Numbered from the stretch's first letter, positions 27,020-35,376 are shown. The stretch: 64,000 nt of DNA from Marinobacterium aestuarii (GCF_001651805.1 NZ_CP015839.1:2418001-2482000), one strand, 5' to 3'. A program made the numbers and translations. Notes: generated by a model from the sequence alone, not told the origin.

Positions 27020-27920
27020 TTTCACCTTTCACCTTGCCTCCAGTCGCAGCACGCTCGGGGTTGAAGCCGAGAATCGCCAGCAGGGCGAACACCAGGGTGG
27101 TGCCTGCGGTGATGGCCAGGGCGAGCAGGTTGAGCTGGCCATAGAGGGCGTGGCGTACCAGCTCCACCGCGTGGGTAAAGGGGTTGGCCAGGCACAGCCA
27201 GTAGAGCCACTCGCTGGCTTCGCGCATCTTCCACAGCGGGTAGAGTGCGGACGAAATAAAAAACATCGGGAATATGACGAAGTTCATCACGCCGGCGAAA
27301 TTCTCGAGCTGGCGTATATGGGTCGACAGAAACAGACCGATGGCGCCCAGCAGCAGGGCGGTGAGAAAGAGCGCTGGCAATGCGGTTAGATAGCCCATCA
27401 GTGGCGGATCGAAATCAACCGCCAGCCAGGCGAGGGCGAGAAATGCATAGACCTGGCTCAGTGAAATCAGCCCAATGGCCATCAGCTTGCATAGCAGCAG
27501 CCAGCTGCGCGGCAGCGGGCTCATCAGCAGTACTCGCATGCTGCCCATTTCGCGGTCGTACACCATAGAGAGCGAGCTCTGCATGCCGTTGAACAGCAGG
27601 ATCATGCAGCAGAGCCCCGGCGCTATATAGGTTTCATAAGTGATGTAGGTCTCATAGGGTGGGATGATCGCCACGCCAAGGGCGGCGCGAAAGCCTGAGG
27701 CAAACACCACCAACCACAGCAGCGGGCGCACCAGAGAGCTGAGAAAGCGGCTGCGCTGCTGCACAAAACGCAGATACTCGCGCATCAGGATGCCGCCAAA
27801 GCAGTGCCCGTAGGCGGCCAATCCGGCGCTGCAGCCCGCTGTGTGGTCAGTGCTGTCGGGCCCGGTAACAGGCGCCGATCCTGGAGCCGTGCCCGCTGCA
27901 GGACTGATGGGGGAATTCAT
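26997..27920 (-). CDS. PQQ-associated ABC transporter permease (PedC-like)
   Basis: 307 residues from ATG 27920, which overlaps the stop of the ATPase gene (ATGA); the longer frame to 28121 is out-of-frame reading of that gene. An ABC-2-type permease with about six membrane helices follows a proline/alanine-rich N-terminus: FVQQRSRFLSSLVRPLLWLVVFASGF, CCMILLFNGMQSSLSMVYDREMGSMRVLLMSPLPRSWLLL. It is typical of the ABC permeases adjoining PQQ-linked alcohol oxidation (ped cluster). The C-terminal tail beyond FNPERAA is basic and polar (KVKGEKDNGIKI) and is encoded by the dispersed repeat, so it may be a recent extension. Substrate unknown. Confidence 0.85.
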   Translation of the reverse strand: MNSPISPAAGTAPGSAPVTGPDSTDHTAGCSAGLAAYGHCFGGILMREYLRFVQQRSRFLSSLVRPLLWLVVFASGFRAALGVAIIPPYETYITYETYIAPGLCCMILLFNGMQSSLSMVYDREMGSMRVLLMSPLPRSWLLLCKLMAIGLISLSQVYAFLALAWLAVDFDPPLMGYLTALPALFLTALLLGAIGLFLSTHIRQLENFAGVMNFVIFPMFFISSALYPLWKMREASEWLYWLCLANPFTHAVELVRHALYGQLNLLALAITAGTTLVFALLAILGFNPERAATGGKVKGEKDNGIKI

Positions 27921-28657
27921 GGCCGCGCCTGCTGCTGCTGTGGATCGGTGAGCTGGGCGAAGGCCTGTGTCAGGCTTATCGTACGGGTGCTGCGGCAGAG
28001 GCCGGCGGCGCTGTTGTCGGCGCGCAGTTTCCCCTGGTGCAGCAGCAGTACCCGGTCCTCGGCGTCGATTTCCTCGATCAGGTGGGTGGCCCAGAGCACG
28101 GTGAGGCCGTCCTCCTGACACAGGCGGCGCACATAGTCGTTGAGTGCGGCGCGGGTTTGGGTATCCAGGCCAACGGTGGCTTCGTCCAGCAGCAACACAG
28201 CGGGGCGGTGCAGCAGCGCGCGGGCGATTTCAACGCGTCGACGATGACCGCCATTGAGGTTGCGCACCCGTTCATGCAGCCGATCGCCCAGTTCCAGCCG
28301 CTCGAGCTCTGCACGCATGCGTGTCTGCACCTGTTGCCGCGGTAGCCCCTGCAGCGCACCGTGGTAGGCCAGGTTCTGTGCCACGCTCAGATCCAGATCC
28401 AGAGTGCCCTGCTGAAACACCACGCCCAGGCGGCGCATCACGGCACCGGCATGCTGGCGAATCGGCAGGCCGAACAGGCGGATATCGCCTTGCTGCGGCG
28501 CCAGCAAGCGGGTGAGTAAGCCGAAAAGAGTGCTCTTGCCGGCGCCATTGGGCCCCAGCAGCGCATTGAAACTGCCGGGCTGCAGCTCAAAACTGAGATT
28601 GCTCAAGGCGGCGCGCGCACCGTAGTTGAAACCCAGATTTTCGACGACGATGGTCAT
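27917..28657 (-). CDS. PQQ-associated ABC transporter ATP-binding protein
   Basis: 246 residues. Walker A is LLGPNGAGKSTLFGLL (about 34-49) and Walker B is PAVLLLDEATVGLDTQ (about 155-170). The signature LNGGHRRRVEIARALL replaces the usual LSGGQ, a variation known in some ABC-2 exporter ATPases. Its ATG at 28657 overlaps the stop of the upstream beta-propeller gene by one base (TGATG), and its own stop overlaps the permease start. All four genes of the operon are translationally coupled. It energises the permease at 26997; the cargo is unknown. Confidence 0.88.
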   Translation of the reverse strand: MTIVVENLGFNYGARAALSNLSFELQPGSFNALLGPNGAGKSTLFGLLTRLLAPQQGDIRLFGLPIRQHAGAVMRRLGVVFQQGTLDLDLSVAQNLAYHGALQGLPRQQVQTRMRAELERLELGDRLHERVRNLNGGHRRRVEIARALLHRPAVLLLDEATVGLDTQTRAALNDYVRRLCQEDGLTVLWATHLIEEIDAEDRVLLLHQGKLRADNSAAGLCRSTRTISLTQAFAQLTDPQQQQARP

Positions 28658-29649
28658 CAGGGTTTCACCGCCAGGCCCCAGGGGTAGCGGCCTACCTTGA
28701 TCGATTTGATCACCTTGAGCTTGTCGACATCAATCACCGACACATCGCCGCTGACGCCATTGGCGCTCAGCAGGCGCGACTCATCGGTGTTGAATTCCAG
28801 ATGCCAGACACGCCGGCCGACCAGCAGGTAATCCAGCACCTCATAGGTTTTGGCATCCACCACGGCGATATGATTGGCAGGGCCCAGCGCCACGAAACCA
28901 TAGCGGCCATCCTTGCTGAGCTTGATGCCCACGGGCTGAATCTTGTCGCGATGCACGCCGCGGATTTCAAAATTCAGTTTGTGAATGATCTGGCGCGTGC
29001 TGACATCGACCACCGACACTGTGCCGCCGATCTCAGCGCTGGCCCAGAGCAGGGAACCATCCTGGTTGAATTCCACATGGCGCGGGCGTTGATCCACCAG
29101 GGTATTGTCGATCAGCTGGTTGGTGACGGTATCGATCCAGTGCAGCATATTGGTAGTTTCGCTGGTATTGATGACCCACTTGCCATCGGGGCTCACCGCC
29201 ATGCCCTCAGGCTCCACGCCAACGTCTATCTGCGCCACCACCTGGTGGCTGTTCACATCCACGACTGTCACCAGGGCGTCATCCTCGTTGGCGACATAGA
29301 GCAGTTGGTCATTGGGGTGCAGCACGAACTGTTCCGGGTCCTCCCCAGACGGCAGGCTGGCGATGATTTTGTGCGTCGCCAGATCCATCACCTGCACGGT
29401 GTCCGAGTCGCTGGCGCAAATGTAGAGCTTGCTGCCATCGCCGGAGAGGGTAATGCCCCGGGGGCGCTGGCCGACGTTAAAGGTATTTATGACCTCAAGG
29501 CTGTCCAGATCGATCAGTGACAGGGTGTCATCCTTCTCGTTGGAGACATAAACGACTTCGGCCTGGGCGCTGCCCTGGTATCCCAGGCTTAACAGCGCCA
29601 GCGTCAGGCAGGAGGCAAGGCGATGCCGGGTGTTGTGTGTGAGGCTCAT
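28657..29649 (-). CDS. Periplasmic YVTN-repeat beta-propeller of the PQQ-associated ABC system
   Basis: 330 residues with a signal peptide (about 1-30, ending GSAQAEVVYVSN). Seven or so 40-residue blades repeat the pattern YVANEDDALVTVVDVNSHQVVAQIDVGVEPEGMAVSPDG, i.e. the YVTN beta-propeller of the kind linked to PQQ-associated ABC transporters. Start ATGA overlaps the stop of the substrate-binding gene. The protein lies in the periplasm beside the ABC transporter and may bind the same ligand or a PQQ enzyme. No enzymatic residues are evident. Confidence 0.87.
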   Translation of the reverse strand: MSLTHNTRHRLASCLTLALLSLGYQGSAQAEVVYVSNEKDDTLSLIDLDSLEVINTFNVGQRPRGITLSGDGSKLYICASDSDTVQVMDLATHKIIASLPSGEDPEQFVLHPNDQLLYVANEDDALVTVVDVNSHQVVAQIDVGVEPEGMAVSPDGKWVINTSETTNMLHWIDTVTNQLIDNTLVDQRPRHVEFNQDGSLLWASAEIGGTVSVVDVSTRQIIHKLNFEIRGVHRDKIQPVGIKLSKDGRYGFVALGPANHIAVVDAKTYEVLDYLLVGRRVWHLEFNTDESRLLSANGVSGDVSVIDVDKLKVIKSIKVGRYPWGLAVKP

Positions 29650-30884
29650 TGGGCGGCTCCATCTGTTGCATCTGTGGTGTAGGCCGAGGCGCAGTGACTT
29701 TCGGGCGCATCGTAGCCAAGGCTGTCGAGGTCGGTGATCGGGTGCAGAATGCCTTCCTGCGGAGACTGGGATACCAGCGCCCTTGGGTGTACCAGGGCAA
29801 TGGGCTGGCGCAGTTGGCCGCTCCAGGGGCGATAGCTCAGCTTGCGGCCCTTGAAGGCGGCCAACGCGAAATCGTCGGACAGCATATAGCTGCGCAGCGC
29901 CGGTACCTCAGTCTGCTGCAGCCGGGTGACGCTCTCGGCGATGGAGCGCACCGCCGCCCAGGCGGCGTAATCGCGGGCCTGCATCCAGCGCCCGCTCTGG
30001 TCTTCGAAGCGGCTTTGCAGCTGGGCGGCACCCCATTGTTCAATCACCCGATGCCAGGCCACGGGCGTCAGCCCCTGGGTGCCGGCCACCGGGCGGGGCA
30101 GCCAGCTGTTGTAGAGCACGTATTCGCCAAAGTCGCCGCGCTCATCCGCCAGCACGATCACATCGTAATCGCCGCCCTGGGTGAACAGCGGCATTTCCTT
30201 CTGGGCGGTGCGGCGCAGATCGGTATCAAAGCTCCAGGCCTTTTCGTCGATGATCTTGCCGCCAAAGCGCTTGGCGGCACGGTGCAGCGCCCTTGCATAG
30301 GCCTGATCCTCGGGCTCGCTGCCGCTGATCAGCAGCCAGTTGCGCCACTGGCGCGATGCCAGCCATTGAGCCAGGGCGTCGGTGAGCATGGCGCGGCTCG
30401 GCAGGGTATGCAGCACATTGCCAAGGCACTGGTCGGTGCGCAGTGCGTCATCACTGCTGCCGGCGTTGAAGATAAGCGCGTTGCTGCCCAGCGTCTGGCT
30501 GAGGCGGGCAAGCTCCGCAGCGGGCAGATCAGCCACAATCAGATGGATACCGCTGGATTGCCAGGCGAGCGCCTGGTGCAGCAAGGCATCGGGGTCGTCA
30601 CTGCTTAGCTGGTCGAGCTGGTAATGGTGTTTTAGGAAACGGCCGCTGCTGTTGCTGTCACTGATGCCAAGCTCTGCACCGCGCAGGCCGGAGTCCCTGG
30701 GTTCTGGCAGCACATTGGACAGCGCCGGCGGCGTTGCGGGCCTGTAGCTCAGGTAGCCGACACGCACTTCGAGCTCGGCATCTGTGGCTTTATCAGCGGC
30801 TCGCGCAGGAGCCTGCAATGAGCAAAGCAGCAGGCTCGCGCTCAGACACAGGCTCAGGCGTTGATAAAAATGAAGGCAAGGCAT
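29646..30884 (-). CDS. PQQ-associated ABC transporter substrate-binding protein
   Basis: 412 residues beginning with a signal peptide (SLCLSASLLLCSLQAPARAAD). It belongs to the type I periplasmic-binding fold: about 40-150 LEVRVGYLSYRPATPP and GLRGAELGISDSNSSGRFLKHHYQLDQL, then LIVADLPAAELARLSQTLGSNALIFNAGSSDDALR. It is the first gene of the four-gene ABC operon, and the TACTNAAGTA-type site lies about 100 bases upstream. The C-terminal AYTTDATDGAAQ is a flexible tail. Ligand unknown; relatives sit beside PQQ alcohol dehydrogenases, none of which is in this window. Confidence 0.85.
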   Translation of the reverse strand: MPCLHFYQRLSLCLSASLLLCSLQAPARAADKATDAELEVRVGYLSYRPATPPALSNVLPEPRDSGLRGAELGISDSNSSGRFLKHHYQLDQLSSDDPDALLHQALAWQSSGIHLIVADLPAAELARLSQTLGSNALIFNAGSSDDALRTDQCLGNVLHTLPSRAMLTDALAQWLASRQWRNWLLISGSEPEDQAYARALHRAAKRFGGKIIDEKAWSFDTDLRRTAQKEMPLFTQGGDYDVIVLADERGDFGEYVLYNSWLPRPVAGTQGLTPVAWHRVIEQWGAAQLQSRFEDQSGRWMQARDYAAWAAVRSIAESVTRLQQTEVPALRSYMLSDDFALAAFKGRKLSYRPWSGQLRQPIALVHPRALVSQSPQEGILHPITDLDSLGYDAPESHCASAYTTDATDGAAQ

Positions 30885-30982
30885 GATCCAACCCTATTTC
30901 CCGTGATTATTGTTATGGGCATGAAAACCCAGCATAAGGCGCAGGCAAAGGGTGTGAAATATGCAGAAAGTACCGATCGGCT

Positions 30983-30996
30983 GGTACTGAAGTAGC
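30983..30996. promoter_or_regulatory. Candidate ErbR/AgmR-type operator upstream of the ABC operon
   Basis: GGTACTGAAGTAGC, a variant of TACTAAAGTACTG, about 100 bases before the ATG at 30884. It fits the two identical sites at 19823 and 25456. The remaining 30885-31200 gap has nothing else I recognise. Confidence 0.45.
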
Positions 30997-31200
30997 ATTT
31001 TCGGGGCCCTGACCCAGCGATGGCCGCGGTATTGGCTGCGACGTCATGGTGAAGGCGGGGCCGCGACTTGTTGTATGGGTCGGCAGCCGTGAGATGTGGC
31101 CGCCGACGCTTTGCATGGCGGGGCAGATGGGCGATAATCCGCCGCGTTTCCCGCGTGCCGCCCCTGCGGATCACGCCTTTTGTTTGCGGACGAGTTGCCC

Positions 31201-32028
31201 ATGAGTGAAGCCATTCCCAACCTGCAGGCGCGCTTTGAGCGCCTGCGTGCCAACAAGCTGTTTGAAGCCCTGGTCATCGGCATCATCATTGTGTCGGCCT
31301 TGCTGGTCGGCGCCAAAACCTACTCGGAGACCAGCCGCTTCGAGCAGGCGTTGCGCGTACTGGATCTGGGTGTCACCGCCTTTTTTCTGCTGGAGTTAAC
31401 GATTCGCATGGCGGGCGAACGCCGCTTGAGGGATTTCTTCAGTAAGGGCTGGAATGTATTTGATTTTATTATAGTTGTGGCCAGTCTTGTACCGATGAAT
31501 GACTCGGAACTGGTGCTGCTGGCGCGGCTGCTGCGCATCTTCCGGGTGCTGCGGCTGGTGTCCATGATCCCCGAGTTGCGCATGCTGGTGACGGCGCTGT
31601 TCAAGTCCATTCCGCGTATGGGCTATGTGGCGCTTTTGATGTTCATCATTTTTTATATCTATGGCGCTATCGGCAGCTTCCTGTTTCACGAAGTGAACGA
31701 GAAGCTGTGGGGCAATATTGCTCTGGCCATGCTGACGCTGTTCCAGGTGGCCACCTTCGAAAGCTGGGCCACGGCGGTGCTTTATCCCACCATGGAGCAT
31801 TTCCCCTACAGCTGGATCTACTTCATCACCTTTATCTTCCTCAACTCCTTTGTGTTCCTGAACATGATGATCGGCATAGTGCTGGATGTGATGCAAAAGG
31901 AAAGCGTGCAGATGGAGCTTGAAAGCGGTGAGGGCGAGGCGGCGGAGCTGCATGGCCTGCGTAGCGATGTGCAGGCCATGCGCGAACAACTGTCACGCAT
32001 GGAAGCGCTGCTGCAAAAACGCGAGTAA
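31201..32028 (+). CDS. Bacterial voltage-gated sodium channel (BacNav-like ion transporter)
   Basis: 275 residues from ATG 31201. Six membrane helices: S1 ALVIGIIIVSALLVG (about 23-38), S3 DFIIVVASLVP, and an S4 voltage sensor LLARLLRIFRVLRLVSMIPELR with arginines at every third position. The pore helix and filter read LFQVATFESWATAV; FESWA matches the LESWAS filter of NaChBac-type Na+ channels. S6 is SFVFLNMMIGIVLDVMQ, followed by a C-terminal coiled coil (about 240-275) that would tetramerise four subunits. It would conduct Na+ on depolarisation, as in marine and alkaliphilic bacteria. A terminator follows at 32037. Confidence 0.9.
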   Translation: MSEAIPNLQARFERLRANKLFEALVIGIIIVSALLVGAKTYSETSRFEQALRVLDLGVTAFFLLELTIRMAGERRLRDFFSKGWNVFDFIIVVASLVPMNDSELVLLARLLRIFRVLRLVSMIPELRMLVTALFKSIPRMGYVALLMFIIFYIYGAIGSFLFHEVNEKLWGNIALAMLTLFQVATFESWATAVLYPTMEHFPYSWIYFITFIFLNSFVFLNMMIGIVLDVMQKESVQMELESGEGEAAELHGLRSDVQAMREQLSRMEALLQKRE

Positions 32029-32036
32029 TCGGGTAG

Positions 32037-32062
32037 CGGGGCTATACAGCCCCGGGTCTTTT
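32037..32062 (+). terminator. Rho-independent terminator after the channel gene
   Basis: 7-bp stem CGGGGCT / AGCCCCG (32037-32043, 32048-32054), ATAC loop, then a T-rich tail. It lies 9 bases past the stop. Confidence 0.75.
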
Positions 32063-32136
32063 TCAGGCGCTGCCCAATGCACTGCGGTTATCCGTGCGTA
32101 ACTGCAACGGCATCGCTGCAGTCACAGGCCCTGTCT

Positions 32137-32280
32137 GTAGTCGTCGATCAGGCGCGGGCCAGTGCGCCCAGAGTATCCTCAGCATCGGCCCAGTAGCAGG
32201 ACTCGCCCGTAGTCGTCGATCAGGCGCTGGCCAGTACGCCCAGAGTATCCTCAGCATCGGTCCAGTAGCAGGATTCGCCA
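32137..32280. repeat. 72-bp tandem duplication of the phnW 3' end
   Basis: 32137-32208 and 32209-32280 are two copies, period 72, with five mismatches. The right copy encodes the last 20 codons of PhnW ([19 protein letters not shown] plus stop). The left copy lies past the stop and, read in the same frame, gives GESCYWADAEDTLGALARA plus stop. TCGATCAGGCGC also occurs at 32287-32298 within phnW. Some substitutions are silent, so the extra copy is probably not recent. Confidence 0.85.
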
Positions 32281-33368
32281 ATGGCTTCGATCAGGCGCTC
32301 AATATCGGCCGGCCAGACATCACCGATATTGCCGATGCGAAAGCACTCGGCATCGGATACCTTGCCCGGATAGATGACAAAGCCACGTTGCTTGAGCAGG
32401 TTGTAGAAGCGGTCAAAGCGATACTCGGGGTCCTCGGGGTTATAGAACGAGGTGATAATCGTCGACATCTGCGCGTCCGCCAGCAGCGTTTTGAAGCCCA
32501 GGCTGCGCATGCCATCTACCAGTAGTTGGTGATTGCGGCGATAACGCTCGGCGCGAACCGCAATGCCACCCTCGGCATCAAGTTCATTCAGTGCCTGGGC
32601 AAAGGCCCGCACCACATGGGTGGGTGAGGTAAAGCGCCACTTGCCGTTGTGGTCCTCCATGCATTTCCATTGCGCATACAGATCGAGACTGAGGGAGCGG
32701 GCCTGGCCGGCGATGTTCTCCATGCAGTTGCGCCTGGCGATCACAAAGCCGAATCCCGGTACGCCCTGAATGCACTTGTTGGCGCTGCTGATCAAAAAGT
32801 CGATCTGCAATTGCTCCATGTCCATTTCGATACCGCCAAAGCTGCTCATGGCATCCACGATAAAGAGCTTGCCCGCCGCCTTGGTGAGCTTGCCGATCTC
32901 CTCAATCGGATTCAGCATGCCGGTGGTGGTTTCGCAGTGCACCACAGCTACATGGGTGATCTCGGTATCGCACGCCAGCACCTGTTCAAGGGTTTCGAGG
33001 TCCGGGCCAGAGGTTTCGCCCGGATCGATCATGCGGTGCGGGATCTGCAGGTAGCGGGCAATTTCCGAGATGCGCCGGCCATAAACGCCATTGGCCACCA
33101 CCACCAGTTTGCCCTGCTTGGGGATCACGGAACCGATGACGGACTCGACACTGGCGGTGCCGCTGCCCTGCATCAGCACGGCGGTGTAATCCGGGTTGGA
33201 GGTGGCCAGCTGTACCAGACGGCTGCGGACCTGCTGCACCACCGTGTTGTAATCATCATCCCAGGTACAGGCGTCGGCCATCATCTTGCTTTTCACACCG
33301 GTGCTGGTGGTCAGGGGGCCGGGTGTCAGCAGCAGGTAGGGTGTTGTGGGTAGTTCGATCGGTTTCAT
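32220..33368 (-). CDS. phnW: 2-aminoethylphosphonate-pyruvate transaminase
   Basis: 382 residues, fold-type I PLP enzyme. It begins [22 protein letters not shown], the PhnW N-terminal signature, and the PLP lysine sits in [17 protein letters not shown]. The reaction moves the amino group of 2-aminoethylphosphonate to pyruvate, giving phosphonoacetaldehyde and alanine. That product is the substrate of PhnY (35624). Start ATG 33368 has AAAAGGG upstream. It diverges from a LysR regulator with 133 bases between, and its promoter carries a T-N11-A box and a 17-mer shared with phnA. The 3' end has a 72-bp tandem duplication. Confidence 0.94.
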   Translation of the reverse strand: MKPIELPTTPYLLLTPGPLTTSTGVKSKMMADACTWDDDYNTVVQQVRSRLVQLATSNPDYTAVLMQGSGTASVESVIGSVIPKQGKLVVVANGVYGRRISEIARYLQIPHRMIDPGETSGPDLETLEQVLACDTEITHVAVVHCETTTGMLNPIEEIGKLTKAAGKLFIVDAMSSFGGIEMDMEQLQIDFLISSANKCIQGVPGFGFVIARRNCMENIAGQARSLSLDLYAQWKCMEDHNGKWRFTSPTHVVRAFAQALNELDAEGGIAVRAERYRRNHQLLVDGMRSLGFKTLLADAQMSTIITSFYNPEDPEYRFDRFYNLLKQRGFVIYPGKVSDAECFRIGNIGDVWPADIERLIEAIGESCYWTDAEDTLGVLASA

Positions 33369-33434
33369 GGGTAACCCTTTTGAATGTCGGGATCAGCGGC
33401 AACAGGCCGGTGAAATAGGTTTTGCGCTACAGGG

Positions 33435-33475
33435 TTATTTGTAATAAGTTTTAAGATGTTGGACAAATCGATAAT
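33435..33475. promoter_or_regulatory. LysR-type operator region between phnW and its regulator
   Basis: TTATT-TGT-AATAA (33435-33447) fits the T-N11-A rule of LysR sites. Next to it, TTGGACAAATCGATAAT (33459-33475) recurs with two changes at 38460-38476 in front of phnA. Both lie within 110 bases of the phnW start. Confidence 0.55.
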
Positions 33476-33501
33476 ACAAATTCAAGACATAGGTAATTTC
33501 G

Positions 33502-34377
33502 ATGAATCATGCGCAGCTCAGGGCCTTCCATGCGGTGGCGAGCCAGGGCAGCTATACCAAGGCTGCTGAGTCCCTGCATGTGACCCAGCCAACGCTTTCC
33601 GACCATGTGAAATCCCTGGAGGAGCGCTATGGCATCAAGCTGTTCAAGCGTCATGGGCGCGGCGTGGTGCTCACCGGGCTGGGACGGGCACTGCTGGAAA
33701 TAACCCGGCGCCAGTCCTATCTGGAAGCCGAGGCCGAGCAGTTGCTGTCACGTGCCCAGGGGCTGATCAGCGGGCAGCTCAGTGTGATTGCCGACAGTCC
33801 CTTTCTGGTGGTGCCCTTGCTGGGAGAGTTCTATCGCCGTTATCCCGGCATTGAAATGGCGGTTAAGTTTGGCAACAGCGAAAAGGTGCTGCAGGACCTG
33901 TACGAGCTGCGCGCCGATATTGGCGTGATGCCGGAGTATATCGATGACCATCGCCTGCATGCGCTGCCCTATCGCAAGGACAGCTTTGTCATGCTGGTGC
34001 CCAAGGGCCATGAATGGGCGCGGCGCAGCACGATCTATTTCAGTGAGCTGGAGGGACAGCGCATGATTCTGCGTGAACAGGGCTCCAGTACCCGAGCCAT
34101 CTTCGAGCAGGCGATGCGGCGCCATGAAATACGCCCAGGCGAAGTGCTCGAGATCGGCAGTCGTGAAGGTGTGCGCGAAGCCGTGGCTGCGGGGCTGGGG
34201 ATAGGCGTGATTGCGGCCAGTGAAATCGGTAATGACAATCGCCTGCACCCGCTGGGCATTCGTGATGCGGTGCTCAATGTCACTGAGTATTTTGTCTGCC
34301 TGAAGGAAGCTTACCCCATGCCGGCGGTGCGGGCCTTTTTCGAGTTGCTTGAGGCCCAAGACGGCGGCCAGGTGTAG
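33502..34377 (+). CDS. LysR-family regulator of phosphonate genes
   Basis: 291 residues from ATG 33502. The helix-turn-helix is at 1-60 (LRAFHAVASQGSYTKAAESLHVTQPTLSDHVKSLE); the effector domain begins near 90 with LSVIADSPFLVVPLLGEFYRRYPGIE. It is divergent from phnW with the operator region between them, which makes it the probable activator of the phn genes. It is likely induced by 2-aminoethylphosphonate or a product of PhnW (inference). It reads into a perfect 15-bp hairpin at 34381 shared with the convergent neighbour. Confidence 0.88.
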   Translation: MNHAQLRAFHAVASQGSYTKAAESLHVTQPTLSDHVKSLEERYGIKLFKRHGRGVVLTGLGRALLEITRRQSYLEAEAEQLLSRAQGLISGQLSVIADSPFLVVPLLGEFYRRYPGIEMAVKFGNSEKVLQDLYELRADIGVMPEYIDDHRLHALPYRKDSFVMLVPKGHEWARRSTIYFSELEGQRMILREQGSSTRAIFEQAMRRHEIRPGEVLEIGSREGVREAVAAGLGIGVIAASEIGNDNRLHPLGIRDAVLNVTEYFVCLKEAYPMPAVRAFFELLEAQDGGQV

Positions 34378-34380
34378 TAA

Positions 34381-34413
34381 CCCGAGGAGACAGCCAGGGG
34401 CTGTCTCCTCGGG
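34381..34413. terminator. Bidirectional terminator hairpin
   Basis: 15-bp perfect stem CCCGAGGAGACAGCC with complement at 34399-34413, AGG loop. It separates the LysR gene from the convergent phosphatase-like gene; there is no long T run on either side. Confidence 0.7.
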
Positions 34414-34426
34414 AGGCGAACGAGCC

Positions 34427-35326
34427 TTATTTCAGCAGCAGGGATCGGCCGTCAAGGTCGAGGCTTGCGGTATCGACACCCAGGAAGTCGTAGACCGTCG
34501 GGGCTATATCTGCCAGTGATGCCTCAGTGGACGAGGAGTCTCCGGTTTTCCTTAGCGGCCGATTGGCTGCGATCCAGATGCTGCGCTCCTGGCGGCTTTG
34601 TTCGCCATGTGACTTGCCGCCATCCTTCGGACTGCGGCCATGATCGGTCGTCACTATGATCAGCCAGTCTTCATTGATCCTCTGACTGAGGGCTTGGGTC
34701 ATAGTGCCGATATAGGCATCGAGTGCTTCGATGCCCTGGCTATATTCAGCGCCCAAGCCCAGTTCGTGACCGATATCATCGACGTGATCCAGATGTACGA
34801 AAGTAAAATCCGGGCTATGGCGTTCAAGCACCCGTCCAAACATATGGGATAGTTTTTCGTCCTGTATTCTGTAATGGTCGAGTGTCTCGTGCTTGGTATC
34901 GGAGTAATACGCGAAGTCCATCAACGGGAGGTCGTAGGTGAAGTAATCTCTAATGGGGTTGGCCCAGTTCACCAGGGTGGCGACGGACAGTTGCTGGTCT
35001 GAAAGAACCTTGAATAACGACGGGATGTTGGGGTTCGCGATGCGGTCACTATTGTTGTAGACGCCATGCTTGTTCGCCCAGGTGCCGGTCAGAATAGTGG
35101 ACCAGCTCGGGCCAGAGTAAGTGGCCTGCTCGGTGTTTGTGCCCTGGATACCCCCGGTGAAGCCCAGTTGAATATCAAGGGTGTCGAGGTTGGGTGTGCT
35201 GGCTTCAAGCAGCTGCTCATACTGGACGCCATCAAGACCGATGAGAAGGACTTTGGGCTGCTTGTCAGCCCAGACGGTTGTAGAGCTTAGCGCTATGCAA
35301 ATCGCCGTCAGTAGGCGCTTTTTCAT
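34427..35326 (-). CDS. Alkaline-phosphatase-superfamily hydrolase, exported
   Basis: 299 residues with a signal peptide (1-20, ending VWADKQ). It belongs to the phosphodiesterase/nucleotide pyrophosphatase-like branch of the alkaline phosphatase fold: VLLIGLDGVQYEQLLEASTPNLD (metal aspartate), a nucleophile loop in TYSGPSWSTILTGTWANKHGV, FVHLDHVDDIGHELG and TTDHGRSPKDGG (metal aspartate and histidine). The pattern resembles PhnA, a superfamily relative encoded at 37129. It sits just downstream of the phnA-phnY terminator in the phn block, so a role in periplasmic phosphonate or phosphate-ester hydrolysis is possible. It is visibly more AT-rich than its neighbours, which could mean recent acquisition. 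Confidence 0.75.
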   Translation of the reverse strand: MKKRLLTAICIALSSTTVWADKQPKVLLIGLDGVQYEQLLEASTPNLDTLDIQLGFTGGIQGTNTEQATYSGPSWSTILTGTWANKHGVYNNSDRIANPNIPSLFKVLSDQQLSVATLVNWANPIRDYFTYDLPLMDFAYYSDTKHETLDHYRIQDEKLSHMFGRVLERHSPDFTFVHLDHVDDIGHELGLGAEYSQGIEALDAYIGTMTQALSQRINEDWLIIVTTDHGRSPKDGGKSHGEQSRQERSIWIAANRPLRKTGDSSSTEASLADIAPTVYDFLGVDTASLDLDGRSLLLK

Positions 35327-35350
35327 GGGATTTTTTACTCGAGTGTGACT

Positions 35351-35376
35351 AAAAAAAGAGCGGCGCCAGGCCGCTC
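35351..35376 (-). terminator. Rho-independent terminator downstream of phnY
   Basis: Stem GAGCGGC / GCCGCTC (35358-35364, 35370-35376), with the run of A at 35351-35357 giving seven U on the minus transcript. It ends the phnA-phnY transcript beyond the phnY fragment, before the phosphatase-like gene. Confidence 0.8.

Noticed and set aside
29649-30608. 319-codon frame on the plus strand
   Set aside because: Antisense to the ABC substrate-binding gene, which has a signal peptide and fits the operon.
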